Source of the DNA: VXLM01 sp965220255
GTDB taxonomy: Bacteria > Chloroflexota > Dehalococcoidia > Lucifugimonadales > VXLM01
Assembly: GCA_965220255.1 (NCBI GenBank)
Contig: OZ244816.1
Coordinates: forward strand, 2,728,001 to 2,792,000
Length of the DNA stretch: 64,000 bases
Direction of reading: 5' to 3'
In this document: piece after piece, positions 35,660-44,708 of the stretch
How positions within the stretch are numbered: position 1 is the first letter of the stretch
Layout of the letters: each line of letters starts with the position of its first letter
Made by a program: the position numbers and the translations under genes
Notes under the pieces: model-generated
Database searches by the model: none
What the model saw: the letters and a program-made list of their open reading frames with translations, nothing else
Told to the model about the DNA's origin: nothing

Positions 35660-36075
35660 GGGTTGTTCTGGACACCAATGTCATTATCTCCGGGCTGAAT
35701 TTTCCCGGCAACGAACGCCTCGTTCTCGATCTGGCTCGCAGGGGGCGCTTCGAGTTGTTCCTATCGGACTTCATTCTGGAGGAGGTTGCGGGCGTATTAC
35801 GTCGCAAGTTCGGCTGGAGTGAAGAGCGAACTTCCCAGGTCATCCGTATGTTGGGAGATGAGGCCACCGTGGTCGAACCGAGGTGGATACCCGAGGTTGT
35901 GGAGGGTAATGCAGCTGATAACCGTATTCTGGGCTGCGCGGCTGAGGCTTCCGCCGATTACCTGGTCACGGGAGACCGACGGCATCTCTTACCGCTAGGG
36001 AATCATGGGGACACGAGAATACTTAACGCCCCTCGATTTCTTTCCGCGCTAGAAAGGCAATTTGATCGCTGGTGA
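35656..36075 (+). CDS. PIN-domain toxin (COG1569-like)
   Basis: 139 residues. RVVLDTNVIISGL gives the first acidic residue, FILEEVAGVL the second, and AADNRILGCA plus YLVTGDRRHL the last acidic sites of a PIN ribonuclease of the COG1569 type. It overlaps the RHH antitoxin start/stop, and its own stop overlaps the next gene (TGATG), so three genes are coupled. Confidence 0.9.
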   Translation: MRVVLDTNVIISGLNFPGNERLVLDLARRGRFELFLSDFILEEVAGVLRRKFGWSEERTSQVIRMLGDEATVVEPRWIPEVVEGNAADNRILGCAAEASADYLVTGDRRHLLPLGNHGDTRILNAPRFLSALERQFDRW

Positions 36076-36872
36076 TGAACGATCTTTTGATGAAACTCAA
36101 GAGCCCCAAGGACAGAAGAGGAAGCAAGCCTCGCTGCCATTGGCTGACGCATGGTTCTCGGGGTGAGGTCGCAAACCGGCTCACAGGGCTGGCCGAGCCT
36201 TGGGGCACGGTGTCAGCAGATGACCGCTGGATGCCGGAAGGGTTTTGTCGAGTCGAAGAGGCGCAGTTGAATAGAGCGTCAGAACTACTCCCGAAACGAG
36301 ACCGTGACGAGTTGCGTGACTGGTGGCTGGAGGTTCCGCGTGGAGCGAACACCCCAAACTGGGACATTGCGAGCACCTGCACTGTAAACGGTGCTAAGGG
36401 AATGCTCCTCGTTGAAGCAAAAGCGCACAACGAGGAGTTGAACAAGGAAAGGGCGGGCAAAAGCCTTGATTCCAATTCCTCGGACAACTCGAAACGAAAT
36501 CACGAGCAAATTGGGGAAGCCATAGAGAAAGCCAATAACGGCTTGGCGGAGCAAACGGGGTACACTTGGGCTTTGGCGCGCGACTATCACTATCAGATGT
36601 CGAATCGCTTCGCGTGGGCGTGGAAGCTGACGGAACTGGGGTACCCCGTGATCCTCGTCTATCTTGGATTTCTCAGGGCTGAGGAAATGCGACAAGGTAG
36701 AAAGCAACGTCCGTTGAATAGCCATGCGGAGTGGGAAGATATCGTTAGGTCGCACAGCCAGCCATTGGTTCCGGGAGTGGTTTGGAATCAACAGTGGAGC
36801 GTCAACGGTCAGCCTTTCGTCCCACGCATTTATTCACTCGAAATGGCGTATGATGTGCCGATAGAAGATTAA
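36075..36872 (+). CDS. Unknown protein with possible PD-(D/E)XK nuclease core
   Basis: 265 residues from ATG 36075, which touches the PIN toxin stop (TGATG). I do not recognise a named family. Residues ~95-120 read TPNWDIASTC..KGMLLVEAKAH: an Asp, a strand and E-x-K, which is the core pattern of PD-(D/E)XK nucleases and related DNA-cutting enzymes. The remainder is helical and aromatic-rich. The tight coupling to a toxin-antitoxin pair is unusual; it might be an extra effector, or a passenger. The nuclease assignment is inference. Confidence 0.6.
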   Translation: MNDLLMKLKSPKDRRGSKPRCHWLTHGSRGEVANRLTGLAEPWGTVSADDRWMPEGFCRVEEAQLNRASELLPKRDRDELRDWWLEVPRGANTPNWDIASTCTVNGAKGMLLVEAKAHNEELNKERAGKSLDSNSSDNSKRNHEQIGEAIEKANNGLAEQTGYTWALARDYHYQMSNRFAWAWKLTELGYPVILVYLGFLRAEEMRQGRKQRPLNSHAEWEDIVRSHSQPLVPGVVWNQQWSVNGQPFVPRIYSLEMAYDVPIED

Positions 36873-36908
36873 CCGCAAGGCTACTGAGCCGAATGGAGTA
36901 ACGTTCGC

Positions 36909-38582
36909 ATGACCGTAATGACCGGTAAGCACGCGATGATGGAGATGCTGAGGGCTGAGGGCGTCAAGTACGTCTTTGGGAATCCGGGGACGAGCGAGAG
37001 CGCGATGATGGACGCGATCGAGCACTATCCCGATCTCGAGTACGTTCTGGTGACGCAGGAGGGCGTTGCGGTCGGGATGGCGGACTCGTACGGACGGGCG
37101 ACGGGGAAGCCGTCGTTCCTGAATCTCCACATCGAGACTGGTCTCGCGAACGCCATCAGCCTGCTGCACAACGCGCGCGAGGGCGGGTCGCCGATAGTGG
37201 TCACGTCGGGGAACAAGGACATCCGCGAGCTGGCGCACGAGCGCACGGATCTGGCCGCGATGGTGGAGCAGTTCACCAAGTGGACGGCCGAGGCCACGTA
37301 CCCGGAACAGGTGCCGTACTTCCTGCGGCGGGCGTTCAACGAGGCGAAGACTCCGCCGACGGGGCCGACGTTCGTGGGGTTCTCGGCGAACTCGATGGAT
37401 ATCGAGGCGGACGTGGACATATTTGGATCGCCGGAGGGATATCACCGGACGGCGCCGGATGTTCAGGCGGTCGAGAAGGCGGCGAGCATCCTCGCCGAGG
37501 CGTCAAATCCCTTGATGATCGTCAGCGACCGGATCGCGCAGTCGGGGGCGTCGGAGGAGGCGGTGCGCGTGGCGGAACTGCTGGGGTGTCCCGTGCATAC
37601 GACGATCATGCACTCGGAGTTCAACTTCCCTGAGAGCCATCCGCAGTTTCGAGGGGCGCTCCGGCTCGCGTATCCCGAAGCGGAGGAGACCGTGAACAAG
37701 GCCGACGCGGTGCTGCTGGTCGGAAAGATGGCGACGGGATACTACATGTTCTCGAAGCCGCGGCTAGACTACTTCGGCCCGAATACGAAGCTGGTTCACG
37801 TCGACACCGACCCGACGCAGGTGGGAACGACGCAGAGGACGGAGGTAGGAATCCTCGCCGACCCGAAGGTGACGCTGGCCGATCTTGCCGAGGCGCTGGA
37901 CGCTGGAATGTCCGGCACGGCGAGAGAGGCCGCGAAGGGCAGGACGGCGGCGCTGGACGAGGAGACACGGGCGAGACGCTCGGCGTGGGAGCAGCAGTTG
38001 TGTGCGCAGTGGAACGACTCCCCGATGACCCGCGAGCGGATGGCCTTCGAGATCGCGCAGGCGGTGCCGGATGACGCAATCATCGCGGACGACTCGGTGA
38101 CGGCGCGGGAAGCCGTTCACCACGCATTCCGATTCGATGAGCCGCAGAGCTTCTACGCCGGAAGGGGCGGGGCGCTCGGATGGGGCATGGGTGGCACGCT
38201 CGGCGTTAAGCTGGCGCATCCCGATCGGCCGGTCGTGGGCATCCTTGGAGACGGCAGCGCGATGATGACGGTGCAGGGCCTGTGGACGGCGGCTGTCTAC
38301 AATATCCCCGTCGTGTACGTGATCTGCAACAACGGCGCATATCGCGTCCTGAAGATCAATATGAACGCGTACAAGACCCTGATCGAAGGTCAGGAGAACC
38401 CGGTTAGCAAGTACATCGGAATGGACTTCCCGAATCCCTTCGACATTGCGGGCATCGCAGAGGCGATGGGCGTGCAGGGTCGGAAGATCGAGGACCCGGC
38501 AGATATTGCGCCGGAAATCGACAGGGCGCTGGCGTCGGGGAAGCCGGCTGTGCTCGACGTTGCTATTGACGGGACAGTGTAG
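36909..38582 (+). CDS. Thiamine diphosphate enzyme, benzoylformate decarboxylase-like
   Basis: 557 residues with the three domains of the ThDP decarboxylase/acetolactate synthase superfamily. The activating Glu is in VTQEGVAVGMADSYGRATG (~51), the middle domain spans ~190-330, and the ThDP-Mg motif is GDGSAMMTVQGL..VICNNGAY. The overall sequence resembles benzoylformate decarboxylase and phosphonopyruvate-type enzymes more than acetolactate synthase (no small subunit nearby). It is followed 33 bases later by larB. The substrate is probably a 2-keto acid. Confidence 0.85.
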   Translation: MTVMTGKHAMMEMLRAEGVKYVFGNPGTSESAMMDAIEHYPDLEYVLVTQEGVAVGMADSYGRATGKPSFLNLHIETGLANAISLLHNAREGGSPIVVTSGNKDIRELAHERTDLAAMVEQFTKWTAEATYPEQVPYFLRRAFNEAKTPPTGPTFVGFSANSMDIEADVDIFGSPEGYHRTAPDVQAVEKAASILAEASNPLMIVSDRIAQSGASEEAVRVAELLGCPVHTTIMHSEFNFPESHPQFRGALRLAYPEAEETVNKADAVLLVGKMATGYYMFSKPRLDYFGPNTKLVHVDTDPTQVGTTQRTEVGILADPKVTLADLAEALDAGMSGTAREAAKGRTAALDEETRARRSAWEQQLCAQWNDSPMTRERMAFEIAQAVPDDAIIADDSVTAREAVHHAFRFDEPQSFYAGRGGALGWGMGGTLGVKLAHPDRPVVGILGDGSAMMTVQGLWTAAVYNIPVVYVICNNGAYRVLKINMNAYKTLIEGQENPVSKYIGMDFPNPFDIAGIAEAMGVQGRKIEDPADIAPEIDRALASGKPAVLDVAIDGTV

Positions 38583-38615
38583 GGCTGTCCTCCTTCCTAG
38601 GTTGCGGACCCCATC

Positions 38616-39377
38616 ATGGACGCCCAACGACTGTATGGCCTTCTCGATGGTTTCAAATCGGGCCGCCTGACGGCGGACGATGTAGTCGCGCAAGTCTCAG
38701 CGCCGTCCTTCGAGGATATCGGGTTTGCAAAGGTCGACCACCACCGGGCGATACGGAAAGGCTTTCCGGAGGTCGTGTTCGGGCTGGGGAAGACGCCGGA
38801 GCAGGTTGGAGTGTTGGCAGGGACACTGCTGGAGCGATCAGACCGGCTGCTGGTAACCAAGACTACGCTGGAGGCGTACCGGGCGGTGTGCGATGCGGCT
38901 CCAGACGCCGTTTTCGATGAGATGTCACGGACGATAACAGTCGACCGGAGCGCGGGAGGTGAACCGAGGCCCGGCGTGGTGGTGGCGAGCGCGGGGACAT
39001 CGGACCTGCCGATTGCGGCAGAGGCGGCGGTGACCGCCGAGATCATGGGGTGTCGAGTCGAGAGAGTGGTCGACGTGGGTGTCGCGGGGATTCACCGGCT
39101 GTTCGCGGAGATGCCGGCGATTGCCGAGGCGGAGGTCGTCGTCGTGGTGGCGGGCATGGAAGGGGCGCTGGCGTCGGTCGTTGGAGGACTGGTGCGCGCG
39201 CCGGTGATCGCGGTGCCGACGAGCGTGGGGTACGGGTCGAGCTTCGACGGGCTGGCAGCGCTGCTTGCGATGCTGAATAGCTGCGCTCCGGGCGTGTCGG
39301 TGGTCAACATCGACAACGGCTTTGGCGCGGGTTACATGGCGGCAATGATTGTGCTGGGGCGGGACGCGCGGGGGTGA
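38616..39377 (+). CDS. larB: LarB, nickel-pincer cofactor biosynthesis carboxylase
   Basis: 253 residues. FAKVDHHRAIRKGFPEVVFG near the N-terminus and the C-terminal AIR-carboxylase-like core (VVASAGTSDLPIAAEA, VPTSVGYGSSFDGLAALL, NIDNGFGAGYMAA) are typical of LarB. LarB carboxylates nicotinic acid adenine dinucleotide in making the nickel-pincer cofactor of lactate racemase-type enzymes. The partners LarC and LarE are not in this window. It sits just after the ThDP enzyme on the same strand. Confidence 0.9.
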   Translation: MDAQRLYGLLDGFKSGRLTADDVVAQVSAPSFEDIGFAKVDHHRAIRKGFPEVVFGLGKTPEQVGVLAGTLLERSDRLLVTKTTLEAYRAVCDAAPDAVFDEMSRTITVDRSAGGEPRPGVVVASAGTSDLPIAAEAAVTAEIMGCRVERVVDVGVAGIHRLFAEMPAIAEAEVVVVVAGMEGALASVVGGLVRAPVIAVPTSVGYGSSFDGLAALLAMLNSCAPGVSVVNIDNGFGAGYMAAMIVLGRDARG

Positions 39378-39476
39378 CTGGTCGATTGATTCGCCGATCG
39401 ACATGGCATACGGAGCGTCTCCGTTGCAGCGCCATCCGCTGACCTAGCCGCTCTCTTGAACAGATATCCGGCTTGG

Positions 39477-40745
39477 TCAGGCTAGACTGTTTCGGTCGAG
39501 CTTTGCCCCCGACTGATAGACATCCACGACGTTCCAGAGGTGGGTGATGTCTTTGGAAGGGTCGCCGTCTACCACCAGGACATCGGCGGCCTTGCCGGGT
39601 TGGAGGGAACCGACTTCGTCGTCAACCCAACATGACCTGGCAGAATTAAGCGTGCCCGCGACGATGGCGTCCATGGGTGACATTCCGCCCACAACGTGGG
39701 CCTCGATCTCGTCCTGGAACTGGGCGATCTTGTGCCAGCTCCACGAGGTGTCGGAGCCCGCGGCCATTTGTGCTCCCGCCTCGACCATACGGGCGAAGGA
39801 ATCCAACATGAGGTCGTACCCCTCCATGCCACGGGAGAAGACCTGTTCCTCACGCTCGGTCAGGCGCTCGCCTCGTTCGTGCTTTTCGGATATGACACGG
39901 TAGTTGGCGCGGCTCTCGTTGAGGGTCATGTTGACGTAGACGCCCTGCTCGACGATGCGCTCGGTGACGTCTTCGCTGTACTTGTAGGTGCCGTCGGACT
40001 CCATGTGACGGGCGTGGATGAGGGTGTCTATACCGGCGTCGAGACAGTTCAGCATGGCCTGGGAGTTGACGCAGTGGGCGGCAACGTGCTTGCCGAACTT
40101 GTGGGCCTCTTCTGCGATGGCGGTAAGCTCGTCCACGTTGAACGAGGGCACGAAGGGGAATGATGTGCGTGTGCTTCCGCCGGATGCAGTGACTTTGATG
40201 AAGTCGGCGCCTTCCTTGATGAGCTGTCGGACGGCAGCGCGGCACTCGGTCGGGCCGGTGGCCTGGATGCCGAAATAGCTGAGGTGTCCGCCTATGACTG
40301 CGACGGGACGTCCGGCGAGAACCAGCCTGGGCGAGACCGATATTCCCATTTCGACGGCCTGACGGAGCCGGAAAGTGGTGCGGTTCTTGGCACCGCAGTC
40401 GCGGACGGTGGTCACGCCGGAGTAGAGGTGCTCACGGGCGTTGTTAGCGGACTGCACGGTTAGTATTTCATCGGGCAGGGTTGCGAGATCGTCGCCGGGG
40501 CGACCGTCGCCGATGCCATTGAGGTGGACGTGGCAGTCGACCAGTCCGGGGAGGATGGTCTTGCCTTCGTAGACCACTTCCTGCACAGTCGCTCCCTCCG
40601 GTGGGACGACGGACTCCTCCGTCCCGACGGCGGTGATGCGGTCGCCCTCAAGTAGGACGGCGCCGCGTTCCAGAGGGGGGCTTCCGGTGCCGTCTATGAG
40701 GCGGTCGGCGGTTAGGAGGGTGAAGTCGGGCGCGGGGTTGGTCAT
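39477..40745 (-). CDS. Amidohydrolase (imidazolonepropionase-like)
   Basis: 422 residues from ATG 40745, chosen because GGAG lies 8 bases upstream; the frame is open further upstream without support. Metal ligands: VDCHVHLNG (HxH), FIKVTASGG with the bridging lysine, AAHCVN and HARHMESDG for the two His, and AAGSDTSWSW with the catalytic Asp. Such enzymes hydrolyse dipeptides (prolidase-like) or carbamates. It stands alone. Confidence 0.88.
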   Translation of the reverse strand: MTNPAPDFTLLTADRLIDGTGSPPLERGAVLLEGDRITAVGTEESVVPPEGATVQEVVYEGKTILPGLVDCHVHLNGIGDGRPGDDLATLPDEILTVQSANNAREHLYSGVTTVRDCGAKNRTTFRLRQAVEMGISVSPRLVLAGRPVAVIGGHLSYFGIQATGPTECRAAVRQLIKEGADFIKVTASGGSTRTSFPFVPSFNVDELTAIAEEAHKFGKHVAAHCVNSQAMLNCLDAGIDTLIHARHMESDGTYKYSEDVTERIVEQGVYVNMTLNESRANYRVISEKHERGERLTEREEQVFSRGMEGYDLMLDSFARMVEAGAQMAAGSDTSWSWHKIAQFQDEIEAHVVGGMSPMDAIVAGTLNSARSCWVDDEVGSLQPGKAADVLVVDGDPSKDITHLWNVVDVYQSGAKLDRNSLA

Positions 40746-41222
40746 TAGTGGTCTCCGATGGGAATGGTTGATTTCGAGCACACACGGTAGAGGAAGAGTG
40801 CATGGGGCGCAAGGGTGGCTGAACGAACTTACCTTGCTACGATTTCTATTGCCAAATATCCTCCCACCATTTCTTGGGTTCACTTAGTCGCTGTTCATCT
40901 CGTATCACTTGTTGCCTATGTCGATCCGAGCAGAATGGCCTTCCATGGTCGTCCTCACACCTATCGTCTGTGGGATTTATGATCTTGGAGCAGAACGAGT
41001 AAGAACAAAGCTCCAAATCCGGCAATCCACGCTGGCAATTAGGGCAGACAGTAGCAAGTCTGTGGACCTCCTTGATGCATAGAGGACACAGACGTCTCGA
41101 GTAACCTCGTCCCGAGTAACCTTCTTTTCTCGGAACTCCGGCAACGGCCACCAAAGCAATGATTCCAAAGAACAATCCCAACACGAACCATCCACCACTG
41201 CTCCTTCGCTTTTGACCAGCTA

Positions 41223-42456
41223 GTGGTTGAACATTATTGAAATAAAGACCTTGAACGATATGTTCCTTTGCGAGGTTCACTCGTATGGTTGAACTGAGGA
41301 GGGAGCATGATGTCTACGAAGAAGTATCGAATCAGACTGACCAAAGATGAACAAGACGAACTCAAGGCACTGGCATCACGCGGGCGGACCGCCGCGTACA
41401 AGCAGACCCGCGCTCGTATCCTGCTGATGAGCGACGAGTTACGTCCAGACGGTGGGATGACGGACGCGGAGATATCCCGTGCGCTTGGTGTGGGACTGTC
41501 AATGGTCGAGCGGGTGCGTCGACGGTGTGTGGAGGGAGGCATCGAATCGGCCCTGAACCGCAAAGAGCAGTTGCGACGGCGGCAGAAGAGACTGGATGGT
41601 GAGGGTGAAGCCAAGCTGATAGCGATAGCCTGCGGTGAGCCCCCTGATGGTCGTGCGAGTTGGACCCTCAAGCTGTTGGCTGACCGGTTGGTGGAGTGTG
41701 AGGTCGTTGAGAGCATCAGTACTGAGACGGTTCGGATGGCACTCAAAAAAACGAACTCAAGCCGTGGTTGAAGCAGAGTTGGTGCATCCCTCCCAAACAG
41801 AGCGCGGAGTTTGTGTGCGCGATGGAAGATGTGCTGGAAGTCTACCAGCGCCCCTACGCTGAGAATGAAGTCCTTGTATGCATGGACGAGACGAGCAAGC
41901 AGCAGATCAAAGAGACCCGAGTTCCGCGCGCGGCGACCCGCGGCGTGGTGTCGACATATGACTACGAGTACGAACGCAATGGGGTGAGTAGTCTGTTCAT
42001 GCTGTTTGCGCCATTGGACGGGTGGCGTCGAGTAGAGGTCAGAGAGCGTCGTACGAAAGTGGACTGGGCTCATGTGATAAAGGGACTGGTCGATGAGGAC
42101 TACGCCGACAGAGATCGGATCGTGCTGGTGATGGACAACCTAAATACCCATGGCCTGTCCTCGCTGTACGAGGCGTTCGAGCCTGCCGAGGCGAGGCGTA
42201 TCGCTGAGCGGTTGGAGATACACTACACTCCGAAACACGGCAGTTGGCTGAACATGGCGGAGATAGAGTTATGCGTACTGGCTCGCCAGTGTCTGGAGCG
42301 TCGCATACCGGACAGGGACGTTCTGCGTGGTGAGGTGAAAGCGTGGCAGGAGCGTCACAATCGGCAAGCGGTGGGTGTGAACTGGCGCTTCAGTACGGAG
42401 GATGCGCGCATCCGACTCAAGTCTCTCTACCCTTCAATACAATCATGTTGAACCAC
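41223..42456 (+). mobile_element. IS630-family insertion sequence with TA target duplication
   Basis: Ends are imperfect inverted repeats: GTGGTTGAACATTATTGAA at the left and the reverse of the right end, GTGGTTCAACATGATTG. Both ends are flanked by TA (41221-41222 and 42457-42458), the target used by IS630/Tc1-mariner elements. Length 1234 bases. The transposase is encoded in two overlapping frames. Confidence 0.92.
41307..42451 (+). CDS. IS630 transposase, two frames joined by -1 frameshift
   Basis: The first frame (41307-41771, 154 residues) is the HTH part. The second frame (stop at 42451) lies in the -1 frame and carries the DDE domain with VCMDETSKQ (first D), VLVMDNLNTHG (second D) and MAEIELCVLARQ (E). 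They overlap at a run of seven A at 41745-41751, the typical slippage site of this family; after a -1 shift the protein continues KNELKPWLKQSWCIPP, the normal IS630 sequence. So this is programmed slippage, not decay, and the element looks intact. Confidence 0.9.
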
Positions 42457-42726
42457 TAGATAGGAACAGAAGAATCCGCTTGCCGCTGTATACAGGATCA
42501 CTAACCAAATCAGTATTACTTCCATATCATTCCTTTGTGTACTTCGAGCAGGTGCTTCGCCGACTTGATTTGGATCATAATAATCGCACATTGCCGCGTC
42601 CACGAAGAGTGTCTTCACTTTGCTCAGATCCGTTGATGACACCAGTTTTGCCATTAGTTCCTCCATGCACAAGGATTTCAGTGTTGGTCAATTGATTGAA
42701 TCGCCGCGTGATGTTGATTACAATAG

Positions 42727-42749
42727 TTGTTGACTAGAACACTCAACAA
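42727..42749. promoter_or_regulatory. Inverted repeat upstream of the SUF operon
   Basis: TTGTTGA at 42727-42733 and TCAACAA at 42743-42749, 9 bases apart, 59 bases before the sufB start. A dimeric regulator such as the Rrf2 protein encoded in this operon could bind it. A TTGACT at 42730 overlaps the repeat and could be a -35 box. Inference. Confidence 0.5.
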
Positions 42750-42807
42750 TAGTCATGTTGCCTATGGAGGGCCCGGTCACGGAGCTCTCCGGCGGAGGTG
42801 AGGTTAC

Positions 42808-44268
42808 TTGACGACGACACGAGTTATTTCGCGCACGTCTTCTTTGGACAGCGATTACAAGTACGGCTTCTATACGGACATCGACTCCGACTTTGCGCCG
42901 AAGGGGATCAACGAAGACATCGTTCGTCTGATCTCGGATAAGAAGAACGAGCCGGAGTGGATGCTGGACTGGCGACTGAAGGCGTACCGCCACTGGGCGA
43001 AGCAGGAGAACGAGGAGCCGACGTGGGCGAAAGTGGACTTTGATCCCATCGACTATGGGGACATCTACTACTACGCCGCGCCGAAGTCGAAGGATGGGGA
43101 TGACGCCCCTCAGAGCCTGGACGACATCGACCCGGAGCTGCTGGAGACGTTCAATAAGCTGGGCATCCCGCTTGAGGAGCAGAAGCAGCTAACGGGCGTG
43201 GCCGTCGACGCAGTATTCGACAGCGTATCGGTCGCGACAACCTACCAGGAGCAGCTCAAGAAGGCGGGGGTGATCTTTTGCTCGATGACCGAGGCGGTTC
43301 GGGACTATCCCGACCTCGTGCAGAAGTACCTCGGCTCGGTCGTGCCGTACAGCGACAACTTCTACGCGACTCTCAACTCGGCGGTGTTCAGCGACGGTTC
43401 GTTCGTGTACGTTCCGCCCGGCGTGCGATGCCCGATTGAGTTGATGACGTACTTCCGCATCAACGCGCTGGATACCGGACAGTTCGAGCGGACGCTGATC
43501 GTCGCCGACGAGGGTTCTTACGTGAGCTATCTCGAAGGGTGTACGGCGCCGCTTCGCAAGACGCACCAGCTTCACGCGGCGGTGGTCGAGCTTGTGGCCC
43601 TGGACGGGGCGGAGATCAAGTACTCGACGCTGCAGAACTGGTACCCCGGCGACAAGAATGGGGAGGGCGGCGTCTACAACTTCGTCACCAAGCGCGGCAA
43701 GGCATTCAATGACGCCAAGATTTCGTGGACGCAGGTGGAGACGGGGTCGGCAATCACGTGGAAATACCCTTCGGTCGTGCTGCAGGGAGACAACTCGACA
43801 GGAGAGTTCTACTCGGTTGCGCTGGTGAACAACTACCAGCAGGCCGATACCGGGACGAAAATGATCCACATCGGCAAGGACACCAAGAGCACGATCGTAG
43901 CCAAGGGCATCTCGGCCGGCAAGGGGCAGAGCACCTATAGAGGTCTGGTCCAGATCATGCCGTCGGCGGACCGAGCGACGAATTTCACGCAGTGCGACTC
44001 GCTATTGGTCGGCGACCAGTGCGGAGCGCACACGGTACCGTACATCGAGGTGCGGAACCCGTCAGCGAGGATGGAGCACGAGGCATCGACGTCGAAGGTG
44101 AGCGACGACCAGCTTTTCTACTGCCAGCAGCGCGGGATCAACGACGAAGAAGCGCACTACATGATCATCAACGGCTTCTGTAGGGGGATATTCCAGGAGC
44201 TTCCGTTCGAGTTCGCCATGGAGGCCCAGCAGCTTCTGCGTGTCAGCCTCGAAGGGGCTGTGGGGTAA
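42808..44268 (+). CDS. sufB: SufB, Fe-S cluster scaffold subunit
   Basis: 486 residues with a TTG start preceded by GGAGGTGAGG. It carries the SufB pattern: GFYTDIDSDFAPKGINED.., VYVPPGVRCPIELMTYFRIN, SYLEGCTAPL, ISAGKGQSTYRG, and the C-terminal SKVSDDQLFYCQQRGI with the conserved Cys. SufB forms the SufBCD scaffold that builds Fe-S clusters. It is the first gene of the operon; the ATPase SufC and SufD follow after two inserted small genes. Confidence 0.97.
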   Translation: MTTTRVISRTSSLDSDYKYGFYTDIDSDFAPKGINEDIVRLISDKKNEPEWMLDWRLKAYRHWAKQENEEPTWAKVDFDPIDYGDIYYYAAPKSKDGDDAPQSLDDIDPELLETFNKLGIPLEEQKQLTGVAVDAVFDSVSVATTYQEQLKKAGVIFCSMTEAVRDYPDLVQKYLGSVVPYSDNFYATLNSAVFSDGSFVYVPPGVRCPIELMTYFRINALDTGQFERTLIVADEGSYVSYLEGCTAPLRKTHQLHAAVVELVALDGAEIKYSTLQNWYPGDKNGEGGVYNFVTKRGKAFNDAKISWTQVETGSAITWKYPSVVLQGDNSTGEFYSVALVNNYQQADTGTKMIHIGKDTKSTIVAKGISAGKGQSTYRGLVQIMPSADRATNFTQCDSLLVGDQCGAHTVPYIEVRNPSARMEHEASTSKVSDDQLFYCQQRGINDEEAHYMIINGFCRGIFQELPFEFAMEAQQLLRVSLEGAVG

Positions 44269-44289
44269 GGCCCGCATCAAGAGACGAGC

Positions 44290-44700
44290 ATGACACAGAC
44301 CGAGATAGCGAAGCATACGGACACGAGCGAACGGTTCCTCCGACATGCCGGGGAGCAGTACGAGAAGGGAGACCTCCCGCAGGCATCGGAAAAAGCGTGG
44401 GGGGCCGTCGCCCATTACGTCAAATCCGTCGCCAAGCAGAGGGGATGGCCGAACAGATCGCACTCGGATTTGTCCGATATCGTCGTGGACCTGGCACAAG
44501 AGACTGACGATCCCAGCCGGGTATTGAACCTCTACAGATCGGTGGGAGCGCTGGACACCAACTTCTACGAGGACTGGCTTTCCGATTCGATGGTAGACGG
44601 CGGACTGGAAGATGCCTCGGAATTAATCTCCCGACTGGAGAATCGGACTAAGCTGCCTGTAAATCCTCGTCCATCGCAGATGGGACGGCGAAGGCACTGA
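44290..44700 (+). CDS. PaREP1/HEPN-like small helical protein
   Basis: 136 residues, all-helical. AGEQYEKGDLPQASEKAWGA, then AVAHYVKSVAKQRGW, NRSHSDLSDIV and NFYEDWLSDSMV match the PaREP1/HEPN-like family found in archaea and Chloroflexota. HEPN relatives are often RNases or nucleotide-binding proteins, but the R-x4-6-H RNase motif is not obvious here. It lies 21 bases after sufB, inside the SUF operon, though unrelated to Fe-S assembly as far as is known. Confidence 0.7.
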   Translation: MTQTEIAKHTDTSERFLRHAGEQYEKGDLPQASEKAWGAVAHYVKSVAKQRGWPNRSHSDLSDIVVDLAQETDDPSRVLNLYRSVGALDTNFYEDWLSDSMVDGGLEDASELISRLENRTKLPVNPRPSQMGRRRH

Positions 44701-44708
44701 AGGCATTG

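Larger units (their letters stand above)
40846..42525 (-). pseudogene. Membrane/zinc-ribbon protein gene split by IS630 insertion
   Basis: Removing the IS630 (41223-42456) and one TA copy restores an uninterrupted 444-base frame (147 residues) from ATG 42525 to a stop at 40846. The ATG has AAAGGA upstream. The restored junction reads FFCSYLAGQKRRS across the site. The protein would have two hydrophobic segments (~2-23 and ~31-52), then CPLC..CPNC and a further cysteine/histidine cluster, i.e. a short membrane protein with a cytosolic zinc ribbon. The insertion must inactivate it, because the remaining downstream frame would begin inside the insertion sequence. Confidence 0.9.

Noticed and set aside
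37764..38693. A minus-strand frame of 309 codons
   Set aside because: It lies opposite the ThDP enzyme gene and has no recognisable domain.
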